Positions 8,318 through 16,385 of a DNA stretch of 64,000 bases are shown here, piece by piece. The translations under genes and the position numbers were made by a program. The notes under the pieces are model-generated. The model saw only the letters and a list, made by a program, of their open reading frames with translations, was not told the origin of the DNA and did no database searches. This stretch comes from Thetidibacter halocola (GTDB taxonomy: Bacteria > Pseudomonadota > Alphaproteobacteria > Rhodobacterales > Rhodobacteraceae), in NCBI RefSeq assembly GCF_018224955.1, contig NZ_JAGTUU010000001.1, positions 434,001 to 498,000 on the forward strand, given 5' to 3'. Each line of letters opens with the position of its first letter. Within the stretch, counting starts at the first letter, position 1.

Positions 8318-8369
8318 GGGGGCTCTGCCCCCGCACCCCCGGGATATTTATGGCCAGAAGAAACAGGGG
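8318..8369 (+). repeat. Dispersed intergenic repeat, copy 1
   Basis: This copy reads GGGGG-ctct-GCCCCC (a GC hairpin), then CCCCCGGGATATTTATGG, then CCAGAAGAAACAGGGG. The same modules in the same order recur at 16273, 46948 and 58513, all in this orientation on the top strand. Copy 1 lies between two minus-strand genes and is therefore antisense to their mRNA. There is no T-run after the hairpin, so it is not a standard Rho-independent terminator. I recall similar elements between genes in many Rhodobacteraceae genomes. Confidence 0.8.
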
Positions 8370-8380
8370 ACGTGCGCCCA

Positions 8381-9289
8381 TCAGGCGGCCTCGATCTGTT
8401 TCTTCGCCTCGTCGAGGATGCGTTTCGCCTCGGAGCCCTGGATCTTCTGGATGTCGTCCTGGTATTTCAGGATCGCACCCAGCGTGTCGGAGATGACCTG
8501 CGGGCTGAGGTCGATCACGTCGAGCGCCAGCAGGCATTTCGCCCAGTCGATGGTTTCCGCGACGCCCGGCTTCTTGAAGATGTCCTCGGTGCGCAGACTT
8601 TGCACGAAGGCGACGATCTGGCGGCTGAGCGTGTCGGCCACCTCGGGGGCACGGGCATGCAGGATTTCCACCTCGCGGTCGAAGCCCGGGTAGTCGACCC
8701 AGTGATAGAGGCAGCGGCGCTTGAGCGCGTCATGCACCTCGCGGGTGCGGTTCGAGGTCAGGATGACGATGGGCGGTTCGGGCGCCTTGATCGTGCCGAT
8801 CTCTGGGATCGTGACCTGGAAATCGGACAGCGCCTCGAGCAGGAAAGCCTCGAAGGGTTCGTCCGTGCGGTCAAGCTCGTCGATCAGCAGGATAGGCGCG
8901 CCGTTCTCGTCGGGGCGCATGGCCTGCAGCAGCGGGCGTTCGATCAGGAAATCCGGGCCGAAAAGCTCGCGGTTGAGGATGTCGCGGTCGGCATTGCCCT
9001 GCGCCTCGGCGGTGCGGATGGCGATCATCTGCGCCGGAAAGTTCCATTCGTAGACCGCGCTGGAGGCGTCGAGCCCCTCGTAGCATTGCAGGCGGATCAG
9101 GCGGCGGCCCAGGGCGGCCGACAGCGCCTTGGCGATTTCGGTCTTGCCGACGCCGGCCTCGCCCTCGAGGAACAGCGGACGGCCCAGCTTCAGCGACAGG
9201 AAGACGACCGTGGCCAGCGCCCGTCCGCAGACATAGCCCGTGTCGGACAGGACCTTCTGAACCTCGTCGATGGATGCGGGCACGGTCAT
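8381..9289 (-). CDS. MoxR family AAA+ ATPase, CoxD-like
   Basis: A 302-residue AAA+ ATPase of the MoxR/CoxD type. Walker A is GEAGVGKTE (about 43-51), Walker B is ILLIDELDRTDEPFEAFLLE, and sensor 1 is VILTSNRTREVHDALKRRC. MoxR ATPases act as chaperones that insert metals or cofactors, usually with a VWA partner; that partner lies directly downstream. The start at 9289 has AGGAGG 6-8 bases upstream; a further upstream in-frame start at 9349 has no such site. It is divergent from the glycosyltransferase operon across 179 bp. Confidence 0.9.
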   Translation of the reverse strand: MTVPASIDEVQKVLSDTGYVCGRALATVVFLSLKLGRPLFLEGEAGVGKTEIAKALSAALGRRLIRLQCYEGLDASSAVYEWNFPAQMIAIRTAEAQGNADRDILNRELFGPDFLIERPLLQAMRPDENGAPILLIDELDRTDEPFEAFLLEALSDFQVTIPEIGTIKAPEPPIVILTSNRTREVHDALKRRCLYHWVDYPGFDREVEILHARAPEVADTLSRQIVAFVQSLRTEDIFKKPGVAETIDWAKCLLALDVIDLSPQVISDTLGAILKYQDDIQKIQGSEAKRILDEAKKQIEAA

Positions 9290-9389
9290 GGGCTTTCCTC
9301 CTGTTCCGCCTTGGGTGCCTGCCCGCGCAGGCGGGGTCAATAGCGCCAAGGTCGCAGTGGCCTTGTTAAAATGCCTTGGAAAAGTTGAC

Positions 9390-9406
9390 CGGCAGCCCCG
9401 CTGCCG
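9390..9406. other. Hairpin ahead of the glycosyltransferase operon
   Basis: CGGCAGC-ccc-GCTGCCG is a perfect 7-bp stem with a 3-nt loop, followed by TCATCTTTTCC. It lies 63 bp upstream of the first glycosyltransferase start. If the operon promoter lies upstream of it, the hairpin plus CTTTT could act as a weak leader terminator. A second perfect hairpin, GCCTGC-ccgc-GCAGGC (9317-9332), lies nearer the MoxR gene. Confidence 0.35.
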
Positions 9407-9468
9407 TCATCTTTTCCTGAAGACTCCGGCGCTATGACCAGAACGGTCCGAGCTGGATCCAGAAGGAA

Positions 9469-10500
9469 ATGACCGTGCCGATGCGGATCACGGCGGTGAC
9501 ATGCGTCAAGAACGAGGGCCCGTTCCTGCTGGAATGGATCGCCTTTCACCGCCTGCTGGGCGTGACGGATTTCCTGTTCTACACCAACGATTGCACCGAC
9601 GGGACCGACGCGTTGCTGGACGCGTTAGGGGATTTCGGCGTGGCGCGCCTGCCCAACCCGGCCCATGGGCGCAACTACCAGATGGAGGCGCTGAAGGCCG
9701 CCGCGCATGAGGGTGTCGTGCGGGAGGCCGACTGGGTCTGGATCGCCGATGTGGACGAGTTCCTGAACATCCATGCCGCAGGGCACGACATCCCGGCGCT
9801 GATCGCGGCCTGCGGCGAACCGCAGGCGATTTCCGTGACCTTCCAGTTCTTTGCCAATGCCGGGGTCGAGCGGTTTCGGGACGCGCCCGTCATCGGCCAG
9901 TTCACCCGCAGCCACAATCCCGACCTGTGGTGCGACCAGAGCGCGATCGAGGTCAAGACCCTGGTACGGCGGGATTTCCCATTGCAGTATTTCGGCGCGC
10001 ACCGGCCTTTCGTGGCGCGGCGCAAGGGCGTGCCGGTCTGGACGGACGGGTCGGGGCGGCCCGTGCCGGAAAAATACCTGCGCGCCGACAACCCACGCCG
10101 GATCAGGCGCTTTCCGGCGGCGGGGGCGCGGAACCTGGCAACGCTGCACCACTATGCCTTGCGCTCGCTCGACAGCTATCTCGTCAAGAACGACCGGGGC
10201 GACGTGAACCGCGAGAACCGCGAATTCGACTCGACCTACTGGCAGGAGCGAAACGACCAGTCGTGGACGGATGACAGCATCCTGCGCCACCTGCCCGCGC
10301 TGGAGGCCGCGCTGACGGCGATGAAGGCAGATCCGACAATCGGCGCGCTGCACCGGACCTGCGTCACGCGGCACCGGGCGCGGGCCGAGGCGCTGCGCGC
10401 CGATCCCGCCATTGCCGCGCTGGCCGAGGGACTGCGTGCCCTGCCGCCGCTACCGCCCGGCGAGGCGGAGTTGCGAGCAGACCTGGGGATCGCGTCATGA
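9469..10500 (+). CDS. Glycosyltransferase family 2-like protein (Glyco_tranf_2_4)
   Basis: A 343-residue putative glycosyltransferase, the first gene of an accessory operon. The GT-A fold begins ITAVTCVKNEGPFLLEWIAF and continues with FYTNDCTDGTDALLDAL; the metal-binding DxD motif is DVDEF at 94-98. The C-terminal part has HHYALRSLDSYLVKNDRG, a block shared with the two other glycosyltransferase modules in this operon. There is no signal peptide or membrane segment, so it is probably cytoplasmic. The start at 9469 directly follows AGAAGGAA; an ATG four codons later (9481) is an equally possible start. It overlaps the sulfotransferase gene by ATGA. The sugar donor and acceptor are unknown. Confidence 0.82.
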   Translation: MTVPMRITAVTCVKNEGPFLLEWIAFHRLLGVTDFLFYTNDCTDGTDALLDALGDFGVARLPNPAHGRNYQMEALKAAAHEGVVREADWVWIADVDEFLNIHAAGHDIPALIAACGEPQAISVTFQFFANAGVERFRDAPVIGQFTRSHNPDLWCDQSAIEVKTLVRRDFPLQYFGAHRPFVARRKGVPVWTDGSGRPVPEKYLRADNPRRIRRFPAAGARNLATLHHYALRSLDSYLVKNDRGDVNRENREFDSTYWQERNDQSWTDDSILRHLPALEAALTAMKADPTIGALHRTCVTRHRARAEALRADPAIAALAEGLRALPPLPPGEAELRADLGIAS

Positions 10501-11135
10501 AGGGCGTGAAGCTGGTCAACCTGGGCCTGCCGAAATCCGGCACCTCGACGCTGTCGCGCGCCCTGTGGGAGGCCGGCTGGAAGGCCGCCGACCACAAGAT
10601 CCGCAGGGGCCGGCCGCATCCGTCCAAGCTGGTCGGCAGCTTCGTGGCCGAGCACCTGTATCGCGGCTATTTCGACACCGGCAATCCGTTCAAATACCTG
10701 GGCTATTACGATGCCCTGACAGAGGTGAGCGTGCAGAACGCGGCGCTGTCGCTGTGGCCGCAATGCGACTACGCGATGATCCGGGCGATGCGGCTGGCAC
10801 GGCGGCGGGTGCTGTTCGTCGCCACATGGCGCGAACCCGAGGAGATCGCCGACAGCATCATGCGCTGGCGCAACCTTGGCTCTGAACGGCTGCCCGCCGG
10901 TCACATTCCAGGCCTGCCCGCCGGCTGGGGCGAGACAGAGGCCCAGCGCCTGCGCTGGATCACCGGGCATTACACCATGCTGCTGGACCTGTTTGCCGGC
11001 GATCCGCGTTTCCTGATGCTGCCGGTGGCGGCGCGCGACGCACGGGCCCGGCTGGCGCGGTTCATCGGGCGCGACCTGCCGTGGTGGGGGCGCGAGAACG
11101 CGAACGCGGACAATCCCGCCGAGGCGGAGGACTGA
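10497..11135 (+). CDS. Sulfotransferase family protein
   Basis: A 212-residue cytoplasmic protein. The N-terminal VNLGLPKSGTSTLSRAL carries the PAPS 5'-phosphosulfate loop (PKSGTS, Lys13), the hallmark of sulfotransferases. ATWREPEEIADSIMRWRNL matches the second conserved block around the 3'-phosphate-binding region (R-P). The protein ends with a short tail after IGRDLPWW. It probably transfers sulfate from PAPS to a carbohydrate made by the surrounding glycosyltransferases; this is inferred from context. Its start overlaps the previous gene (ATGA) and its TGA overlaps the next ATG by 1 bp, so the three are translationally coupled. Confidence 0.78.
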   Translation: MKGVKLVNLGLPKSGTSTLSRALWEAGWKAADHKIRRGRPHPSKLVGSFVAEHLYRGYFDTGNPFKYLGYYDALTEVSVQNAALSLWPQCDYAMIRAMRLARRRVLFVATWREPEEIADSIMRWRNLGSERLPAGHIPGLPAGWGETEAQRLRWITGHYTMLLDLFAGDPRFLMLPVAARDARARLARFIGRDLPWWGRENANADNPAEAED

Positions 11136-13480
11136 TGCGCATCCACCTGCATATCGGTCCCGACGCCGCCACGGCCGAGCGGGTGCAGCGCGTCTTCGAC
11201 GCCGCGCGGGACCGGTTGACCGCGCAGGGCATCCGCTATGCGCAGGCCCCCGGCGCGCGCAACCACACGCGACTGTTCATGGCGGTCAGCGACCCGGACA
11301 GCCCGGATTCGCTGCGCTTTCATCGCGGCTTTGGCGATGCGCCGTCACAAGCGGCACTGCGCGCCGACCTGCTGAAGGATCTGGCAGACGAGGTCGCCAC
11401 CCATGCGCCCCGCCACCTGGTGCTGTGCGCGGCGCAATTGGGGACTGGCCTGCACAACCGCAACGACCTGCTGCGGCTGCGGGACCTGCTGGCGGACCTC
11501 TCGGACGAGATCACCGTGCACCTGCATCTCGACGATCCCGCGCGCCTGCTGGCCCGGCGTTATGGCGCGCAGGTTCTGGAGGGGCGGATCCGGCCGCTGT
11601 CTCTGGAACAAAGCCTGCTGGAGCGGCCCGATTTCGCCGCCGCCGCGCGGGCGACATGGCCCACCCCTCAGCCCCATCGCAGCCTCTTTGCCGAGGCTCA
11701 GGGCGCGGGGTTCTGGCTGGACCTGCCCACGTTGGCGGCATCCTGGGCTGATGTGTTCGGCGCAGACGCGCTGCGCTGTCACACGCTCGACCCAGGGGCG
11801 CTGTTCGGGCCGCAGGGCGCGCGGGTGGCGCTGGCCGCGCTGGGAATCGAGGGCGATCCGGGCGAGGCGGGGGCCGAACCCCTGCCTGAAGAGCCCTCTG
11901 CCGTCTGGCTGGCGCGGGCGCGCATGATGAACGACGTGCTGTTGCGCTATGCCGCGAAACAGGGCGCGCCAATCCCCCGCGCGCTGTGGCGCAAACTGCT
12001 GGTCGAGATCAAGCGCCCCGGCCCGCCCATCGCACCGGGCAGCCTGCACCGCGTCTCGGCGCGCTTTGCCGAAGGTCTCGCGGCGCTGGCGACGGCGCAT
12101 CCGGCGGTGGACCCCGCGCGTCTGCGCCCCGACACGCCGGCAGGCGACTGGCGCGAACCCGACCCCGAACTGGGCTTTCGCGCGACGCAATACCTGATGG
12201 CCTTCCGCTGGCGCATCGACGCCGCCATGAAGGATGAGCGCGACAAGGCCGCGCTGAGCGCCGCATTGCAGCCGGTCGATGGCGCCCAGCCGGTGGACCG
12301 GCTGCTGTCGCCCGGCGCGCAGGCCGCCCTGCCCGACAGCGCCAAGCAGGTCTTTCTGCGACTGCGCCGCTCTGCCTACGCGCCGCACAACCGCCTCGGC
12401 ATGGTCGACGAAGAGGCGCTGGCCGCGCCCTTTTCCGCCGCCCAGAGCCGCATGGACGCGACCCGGCGCGTCATCGTCGCCTGCATGAAGAACGAGGCAC
12501 CCTATGTGCTGGAATGGATCGCCCATCACCGCGCCTTGGGCTTCGACGCGTTCCTCGTCTACACAAATGATTGCGACGACGGCACAGACGCGTTGCTGGA
12601 CAGGTTGCAGGCGCTGGGCCTCGTGCAACACCGCGACAACGGGGCGTGGAAAGGGCGCAGCCCGCAGCAGCACGCGCTGGACCTGTCGCTGAAAGAGCCG
12701 ATGCTGCGCCAAGCGGACTGGATCGCGCATATCGACGTGGACGAGTTCGTCAACATCCGCTGCGGCAACGGCACACTGGACGATCTGTTCGCGCGGATTG
12801 GCGACGCGACCAACGTTGCGATGACCTGGCGGTTATTCGGCCATAACGGCGTGACCCGGCTGGACGACCGGCTGGTGATCGAGCAATTCGACCGCGCCGC
12901 CCCCCGCCACGTGCCGAAACCGCACACCGCCTGGGGGTTCAAGACGCTGTTCCGCAACATCGGCGCCTATGGCAAGCTGTCCTGCCACCGGCCGAACCGG
13001 CTCGACGCAGAGAAGGCGGGCCAGGTTCGCTGGGTCAATGGCTCGGGGCAGGACATGACCGACGAGGTACTGAGGAACGGATGGCGCAACTCGCGCAAGT
13101 CTATCGGCTACGACCTGGTGCAACTGAATCATTACGCCCTGCGCAGCGCCGAGAGTTTCCTGATAAAGCGGCAGCGGGGCCGCGCGCTGCACGTGGACCG
13201 TTCCATCGGGCTGAACTACTGGATCCGCATGGACTGGTCCTATGCCCGCGACATCACCATCCAGCGCAACATCCCGCGCGTCGCCGCCGAACGCGCCCGC
13301 CTGCTGGAGGATCCCGTGCTGCGCGCCCTGCATGACGAGGGCTTGGCCTGGCATCGCGCCAAGGCCGCCGAGTTGCACGCCAATCCCGAATTCGCCGCGT
13401 TGCGCGACCAGGCCCTCGCCCTCGACCTGACCGAGATGGAGCGCGTGGCCTACGCGCTTGCGCTGGACATGGACAGTTAA
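11135..13480 (+). CDS. Fusion: sulfotransferase-like N-terminus + glycosyltransferase
   Basis: A 781-residue two-part protein. The C-terminal module (about 445-780) is a glycosyltransferase closely resembling the first gene of the operon: VACMKNEAPYVLEWIAHH, YTNDCDDGTDALLDRLQALG, DxD as DVDEF (about 534-538), and LNHYALRSAESFLIKRQRG. The N-terminal module (1-about 210) starts IHLHIGPDAATAERVQ and runs to RLTAQGIRY. This aligns with the start of sulfotransferase-like proteins (HIGxxKTGTTxxQ), but the PAPS Lys and GTT are replaced (Ala11; TAE), so it looks catalytically dead. The middle region (210-445) is not recognised. No membrane segments are visible. Confidence 0.75.
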   Translation: MRIHLHIGPDAATAERVQRVFDAARDRLTAQGIRYAQAPGARNHTRLFMAVSDPDSPDSLRFHRGFGDAPSQAALRADLLKDLADEVATHAPRHLVLCAAQLGTGLHNRNDLLRLRDLLADLSDEITVHLHLDDPARLLARRYGAQVLEGRIRPLSLEQSLLERPDFAAAARATWPTPQPHRSLFAEAQGAGFWLDLPTLAASWADVFGADALRCHTLDPGALFGPQGARVALAALGIEGDPGEAGAEPLPEEPSAVWLARARMMNDVLLRYAAKQGAPIPRALWRKLLVEIKRPGPPIAPGSLHRVSARFAEGLAALATAHPAVDPARLRPDTPAGDWREPDPELGFRATQYLMAFRWRIDAAMKDERDKAALSAALQPVDGAQPVDRLLSPGAQAALPDSAKQVFLRLRRSAYAPHNRLGMVDEEALAAPFSAAQSRMDATRRVIVACMKNEAPYVLEWIAHHRALGFDAFLVYTNDCDDGTDALLDRLQALGLVQHRDNGAWKGRSPQQHALDLSLKEPMLRQADWIAHIDVDEFVNIRCGNGTLDDLFARIGDATNVAMTWRLFGHNGVTRLDDRLVIEQFDRAAPRHVPKPHTAWGFKTLFRNIGAYGKLSCHRPNRLDAEKAGQVRWVNGSGQDMTDEVLRNGWRNSRKSIGYDLVQLNHYALRSAESFLIKRQRGRALHVDRSIGLNYWIRMDWSYARDITIQRNIPRVAAERARLLEDPVLRALHDEGLAWHRAKAAELHANPEFAALRDQALALDLTEMERVAYALALDMDS

Positions 13481-13481
13481 G

Positions 13482-14162
13482 TTGGGCGCCGATTTCATCG
13501 AATCCCGCGGCCTGCGCATCCCCAAGGATCCGATCCTGAATGCCGGCGGTGTGCGCGCCGCGCTGCGCAAGGACGCCTATGAACGGCGCGAGGTCGACGC
13601 CGTCGAGCGGGTCGTGCGCCGGCATGACCGGGTGCTGGAACTGGGCGGAGGGATCGGATTCATGTCGGCCTTTCTTTGCGCGCGCAAGCAGGTCGAACAC
13701 GTCACCACATTCGAGGCGAACCCGACCCTGATCCCCTACATCCGGCGGGTCCATGCGGCGAACGGAGTGGACAACGCCACGCTGCACAACGCGCTGGTCA
13801 CGCCGCTGGGTGGGCCACCCCTGCCCTTTCACCTGCGCGACAACTTCCTCGCCTCCTCGCTGGACCGCGACGCCGAACCCGACAGCGTCACTCAGACCGT
13901 GATGGTGCCACAGCGCCCCTTGGCCGAGGCGCTGGCCGAGGCGCGGCCAACCGTTCTTGTCTGCGACATCGAGGGGGCCGAGGCGACGCTGCTGCCCGCG
14001 GGCGACTGGTCGTGCCTGCGGCTGGCGGTGATCGAACTGCACCCGCAATGGATCGGCCAGGCGGGGGTGCAAGCGGTGTTCGACGCGATGCACCGCGCCG
14101 GGCTGACCTATTTCCCCAAGGCATCCGAGGGCAAGGTCGTGACCTTCCGGCAAGGCTGGTGA
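13482..14162 (+). CDS. FkbM family methyltransferase
   Basis: A 226-residue SAM-dependent methyltransferase. Motif I is VLELGGGIGFMSAFL, followed by TTFEANPTLIPYI (acidic ribose-binding residue), the FkbM-type NALV segment, and VLVCDIEGAEATLL, a hallmark of the family. FkbM enzymes O-methylate sugars or polyketides; here a glycan substrate is likely from context. There is no ATG near the conserved start: I choose TTG at 13482, one base after the previous stop codon, which gives MGADFIESRGLRIPKDP. Longer reading is possible back to a TTG at 13458. The stop overlaps the ATG of the next gene by 1 bp. Confidence 0.8.
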   Translation: MGADFIESRGLRIPKDPILNAGGVRAALRKDAYERREVDAVERVVRRHDRVLELGGGIGFMSAFLCARKQVEHVTTFEANPTLIPYIRRVHAANGVDNATLHNALVTPLGGPPLPFHLRDNFLASSLDRDAEPDSVTQTVMVPQRPLAEALAEARPTVLVCDIEGAEATLLPAGDWSCLRLAVIELHPQWIGQAGVQAVFDAMHRAGLTYFPKASEGKVVTFRQGW

Positions 14163-15205
14163 TGCGGATCGTGGCGATCCTTTGCGTCCGCAACGAGGGC
14201 GCCTTCCTGCTGGATTGGCTGGCGCATCACCTCGCTTGCGGAGTGACGCATGTGGTCGCCGCGTCGAACGACTGCCAGGACGGCACGGATGCGATGCTCG
14301 ACCGGTTGGAGGCGCTGGGCCATGTCACGCATATCCGCAACGACGCCCCGCATGACGCGCGCGGCATCCAGTTCACAGCGCTGGACCGCGCGGCGGAAAC
14401 CAACGCTATGCGCGGGGCGGACTGGCTGCTGGCGCTGGACATCGACGAATTCGTCAACGTCCACGTCGGCGACCGGACACTGCCCGCGCTGATCGCGGCG
14501 TTGCCCCAGGCCACGGCGATCACGCTGACCTGGCGGCTGTTCGGCAATGCAGGAGTGGTGCGCTATCGCGACGCGCCCGTGCCGGCGCAATTCACCCGCG
14601 CGGCGCCGCCCGTCCTGCTCTGGCCCTGGCGTGCGGCGATGTTCAAGACGCTCTACCGCAATGACGGGACGTATCGCAAACCCGGCGTCCATCGCCCGCG
14701 CGCACCCGACCGCGAGCGGCTGAGCGCGGCGCACTGGGTTGACGGCGAGGGGCGCGACCTGCCGCCGCGCTACCGGGAAAAGGGGATCTTTTCCGACTAT
14801 CGCCGTCCCAATCACCGGTTGGTGCAGCTGAACCACTACCCGCTGGGCGCGATGGAAAGCTACATCCTCAAGGCCGATCGCGGCCGGGCGGTGCACGGGG
14901 CCGACAGGCTGGGGATGGATTACTGGGTCGAGCGCAACTGGTCCGAGGTCGAGGACGACTCGATCCTCGCGTTGGCGCCTGCCGTGGCGGAACACCGCGC
15001 CGCGCTCGCCGCCGACCCGGAGCTTGCCCGGCTGCACGCGGTTTCGGTGGACTGGCGGCACGCGCGCTTCAAGACCCTGATGCGGGACGAGGCGAACCGC
15101 GCGCTTTTCGCCCGCCTGCTGATGACACCGCCGGCACGGCCGATTCCCGAACCGCTGGCCCGCCAACTGGCCGACCAGGCCCGCCGCGCCATGGACAATC
15201 CGTGA
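14162..15205 (+). CDS. Glycosyltransferase family 2-like protein (Glyco_tranf_2_4)
   Basis: A 347-residue third glycosyltransferase of the operon. It shares the same landmarks: VAILCVRNEGAFLLDWLAHH, ASNDCQDGTDAMLDRLEALG, DxD as DIDEF (about 93-97), the FGNAG block and LNHYPLGAMESYILKADRG. It differs from its paralogues around 150-190 (PVLLWPWRAAMFKTLYRND) and ends with a basic/Ala-rich tail. It probably adds a different residue to the same glycan. The start ATG overlaps the FkbM stop by 1 bp. The next gene starts 100 bp later, so the tight coupling ends here. Confidence 0.82.
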   Translation: MRIVAILCVRNEGAFLLDWLAHHLACGVTHVVAASNDCQDGTDAMLDRLEALGHVTHIRNDAPHDARGIQFTALDRAAETNAMRGADWLLALDIDEFVNVHVGDRTLPALIAALPQATAITLTWRLFGNAGVVRYRDAPVPAQFTRAAPPVLLWPWRAAMFKTLYRNDGTYRKPGVHRPRAPDRERLSAAHWVDGEGRDLPPRYREKGIFSDYRRPNHRLVQLNHYPLGAMESYILKADRGRAVHGADRLGMDYWVERNWSEVEDDSILALAPAVAEHRAALAADPELARLHAVSVDWRHARFKTLMRDEANRALFARLLMTPPARPIPEPLARQLADQARRAMDNP

Positions 15206-15305
15206 CTTGGCCTCGAATTACCGCGCAATTTGCATAGAATTGCCCGAAAGCGGTGCCACACCGGACGCAAAGCCAGCGCCGCATGAACGGCGCAGAGGAT
15301 CGAGC

Positions 15306-16244
15306 ATGACCGGAGACGAATCCGTCTTTCCCCCCAACCTGTCGCGCCTGTCGCGGGCCGACTGGCTTGCTGCGCTCAAGCGCATCGGCGAGCAGAACGG
15401 CTTTACCGAACCGCTGGGCCGCGCCCATGCGGCCGTTTTCGTCGAACGCGGCGACACGCTGCTGGTCAGCTTCGAATCGACACCCGGCATCGAGGCGCTG
15501 TCGGAAACCCGCACGCCGCTGGGCTTCGAGATGGTGCGGCAGCACAATTGGTCGTCGCTGTCGGTGCTTTGCCATAGCGACACCTGGTTCCGCGATCCCC
15601 GCGTCTACGAGTTCTTCGACCACTTGCTGGACGACGGGTTCTTCGACGAGTTCGACTGCGTGCTGTTCTACGGCGCCGGTCCCTGTGGCTATGCCGCCGG
15701 GGCCTATTCGGTGGCCTCCCCCGGCGCACGGGTGCTGCTGCTTCAGCCACAGGCCACGCTGGACCCGCGGCTGACCGAATGGGACGACCGCTTTGCCGAT
15801 CAGCGTCGGCGCGACTTCACCTCGCGCTACGGTTTCGCGCCCGAGATGCTGGACGCGGCGCTGCGCGCGCACGTGGTCTACGACCCGCGCGAGCCGCTGG
15901 ACGCGATGCATGCGGCGCTGTTCCACAGGCCCGGCGTGACCCGGTTCCGCGCCCCCTTCATGGGCGGCGCCCTGCAGGCCGAGTTCATGGCGCTCGACTT
16001 GCTGCCCGCGATGCTGAAGGCGGTGGCCGAGGACCGGCTGGACCGGCAGGGCTTTGCCACCATCCTGCGCGCGCGGCGCGATCATCCGCCCTACCTGCGC
16101 CGCCTGCTGGCGCAGCTCGACGCGGACGGGCGCACGCACCTGGCGACGATGCTGTGCCGAAACGTGGTCAGCCGGATGCATGCGCCACGCTTCCGCCGGC
16201 GCCTGGCGCAGCTGGAGGCGGTAGAGGACGACACCGGGACCTGA
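15306..16244 (+). CDS. Uncharacterised protein (family often labelled PAPS reductase)
   Basis: A 312-residue cytoplasmic protein. I recall homologues in roseobacters, often next to such glycosyltransferases and often labelled phosphoadenosine phosphosulfate reductase, but none of the PAPS reductase landmarks (the PP-loop SGGKDS and the C-terminal ECGLH) are present. The centre FDCVLFYGAGPCGYAAGAYS followed by PGARVLLLQP looks like a nucleophile-elbow or nucleotide-binding turn of an alpha/beta fold, but the nucleophile position is not Ser. Conserved Trp/Tyr and DPR motifs occur at DTWFRDPRVYEFFD and VYDPREPLDAMHAALF. The start follows AGAGGA. The function is unknown; its location suggests a role in the same glycan pathway. 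Confidence 0.6.
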   Translation: MTGDESVFPPNLSRLSRADWLAALKRIGEQNGFTEPLGRAHAAVFVERGDTLLVSFESTPGIEALSETRTPLGFEMVRQHNWSSLSVLCHSDTWFRDPRVYEFFDHLLDDGFFDEFDCVLFYGAGPCGYAAGAYSVASPGARVLLLQPQATLDPRLTEWDDRFADQRRRDFTSRYGFAPEMLDAALRAHVVYDPREPLDAMHAALFHRPGVTRFRAPFMGGALQAEFMALDLLPAMLKAVAEDRLDRQGFATILRARRDHPPYLRRLLAQLDADGRTHLATMLCRNVVSRMHAPRFRRRLAQLEAVEDDTGT

Positions 16245-16272
16245 GGCGCGGCACCCGGGACGGCCGCCGCAT

Positions 16273-16335
16273 GGTGGCTCTGCCGCAGTCCCTGCGGGAC
16301 TCCCCCAGGACATTTGTGGCCAGAGGAAACCGGGG
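16273..16335 (+). repeat. Dispersed intergenic repeat, copy 2 (diverged)
   Basis: This copy reads GGTGGCTCTGCC, an internal hairpin AGTCCCTGCGGGACT, CCCCCAGGACATTTGTGG and CCAGAGGAAACCGGGG. It is the most diverged copy: the first hairpin is broken, but an alternative one (AGTCCC-tgc-GGGACT) has arisen. It lies between two plus-strand genes, in the same top-strand orientation as the others. Confidence 0.75.
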
Positions 16336-16385
16336 CCTGTGCTGGTTACTGGCGCGGCGTGTCATGGCGTGCTAACGCGTCGAGC

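Noticed and set aside
8318-8369. Standard Rho-independent terminator at repeat copies
   Set aside because: The hairpins are not followed by a T-run on either strand, and the copies lie at both sense and antisense orientation to the adjacent genes.
15306-16244. Phosphoadenosine phosphosulfate reductase annotation for the gene
   Set aside because: Neither the SGGKDS PP-loop nor the ECGLH motif is present.
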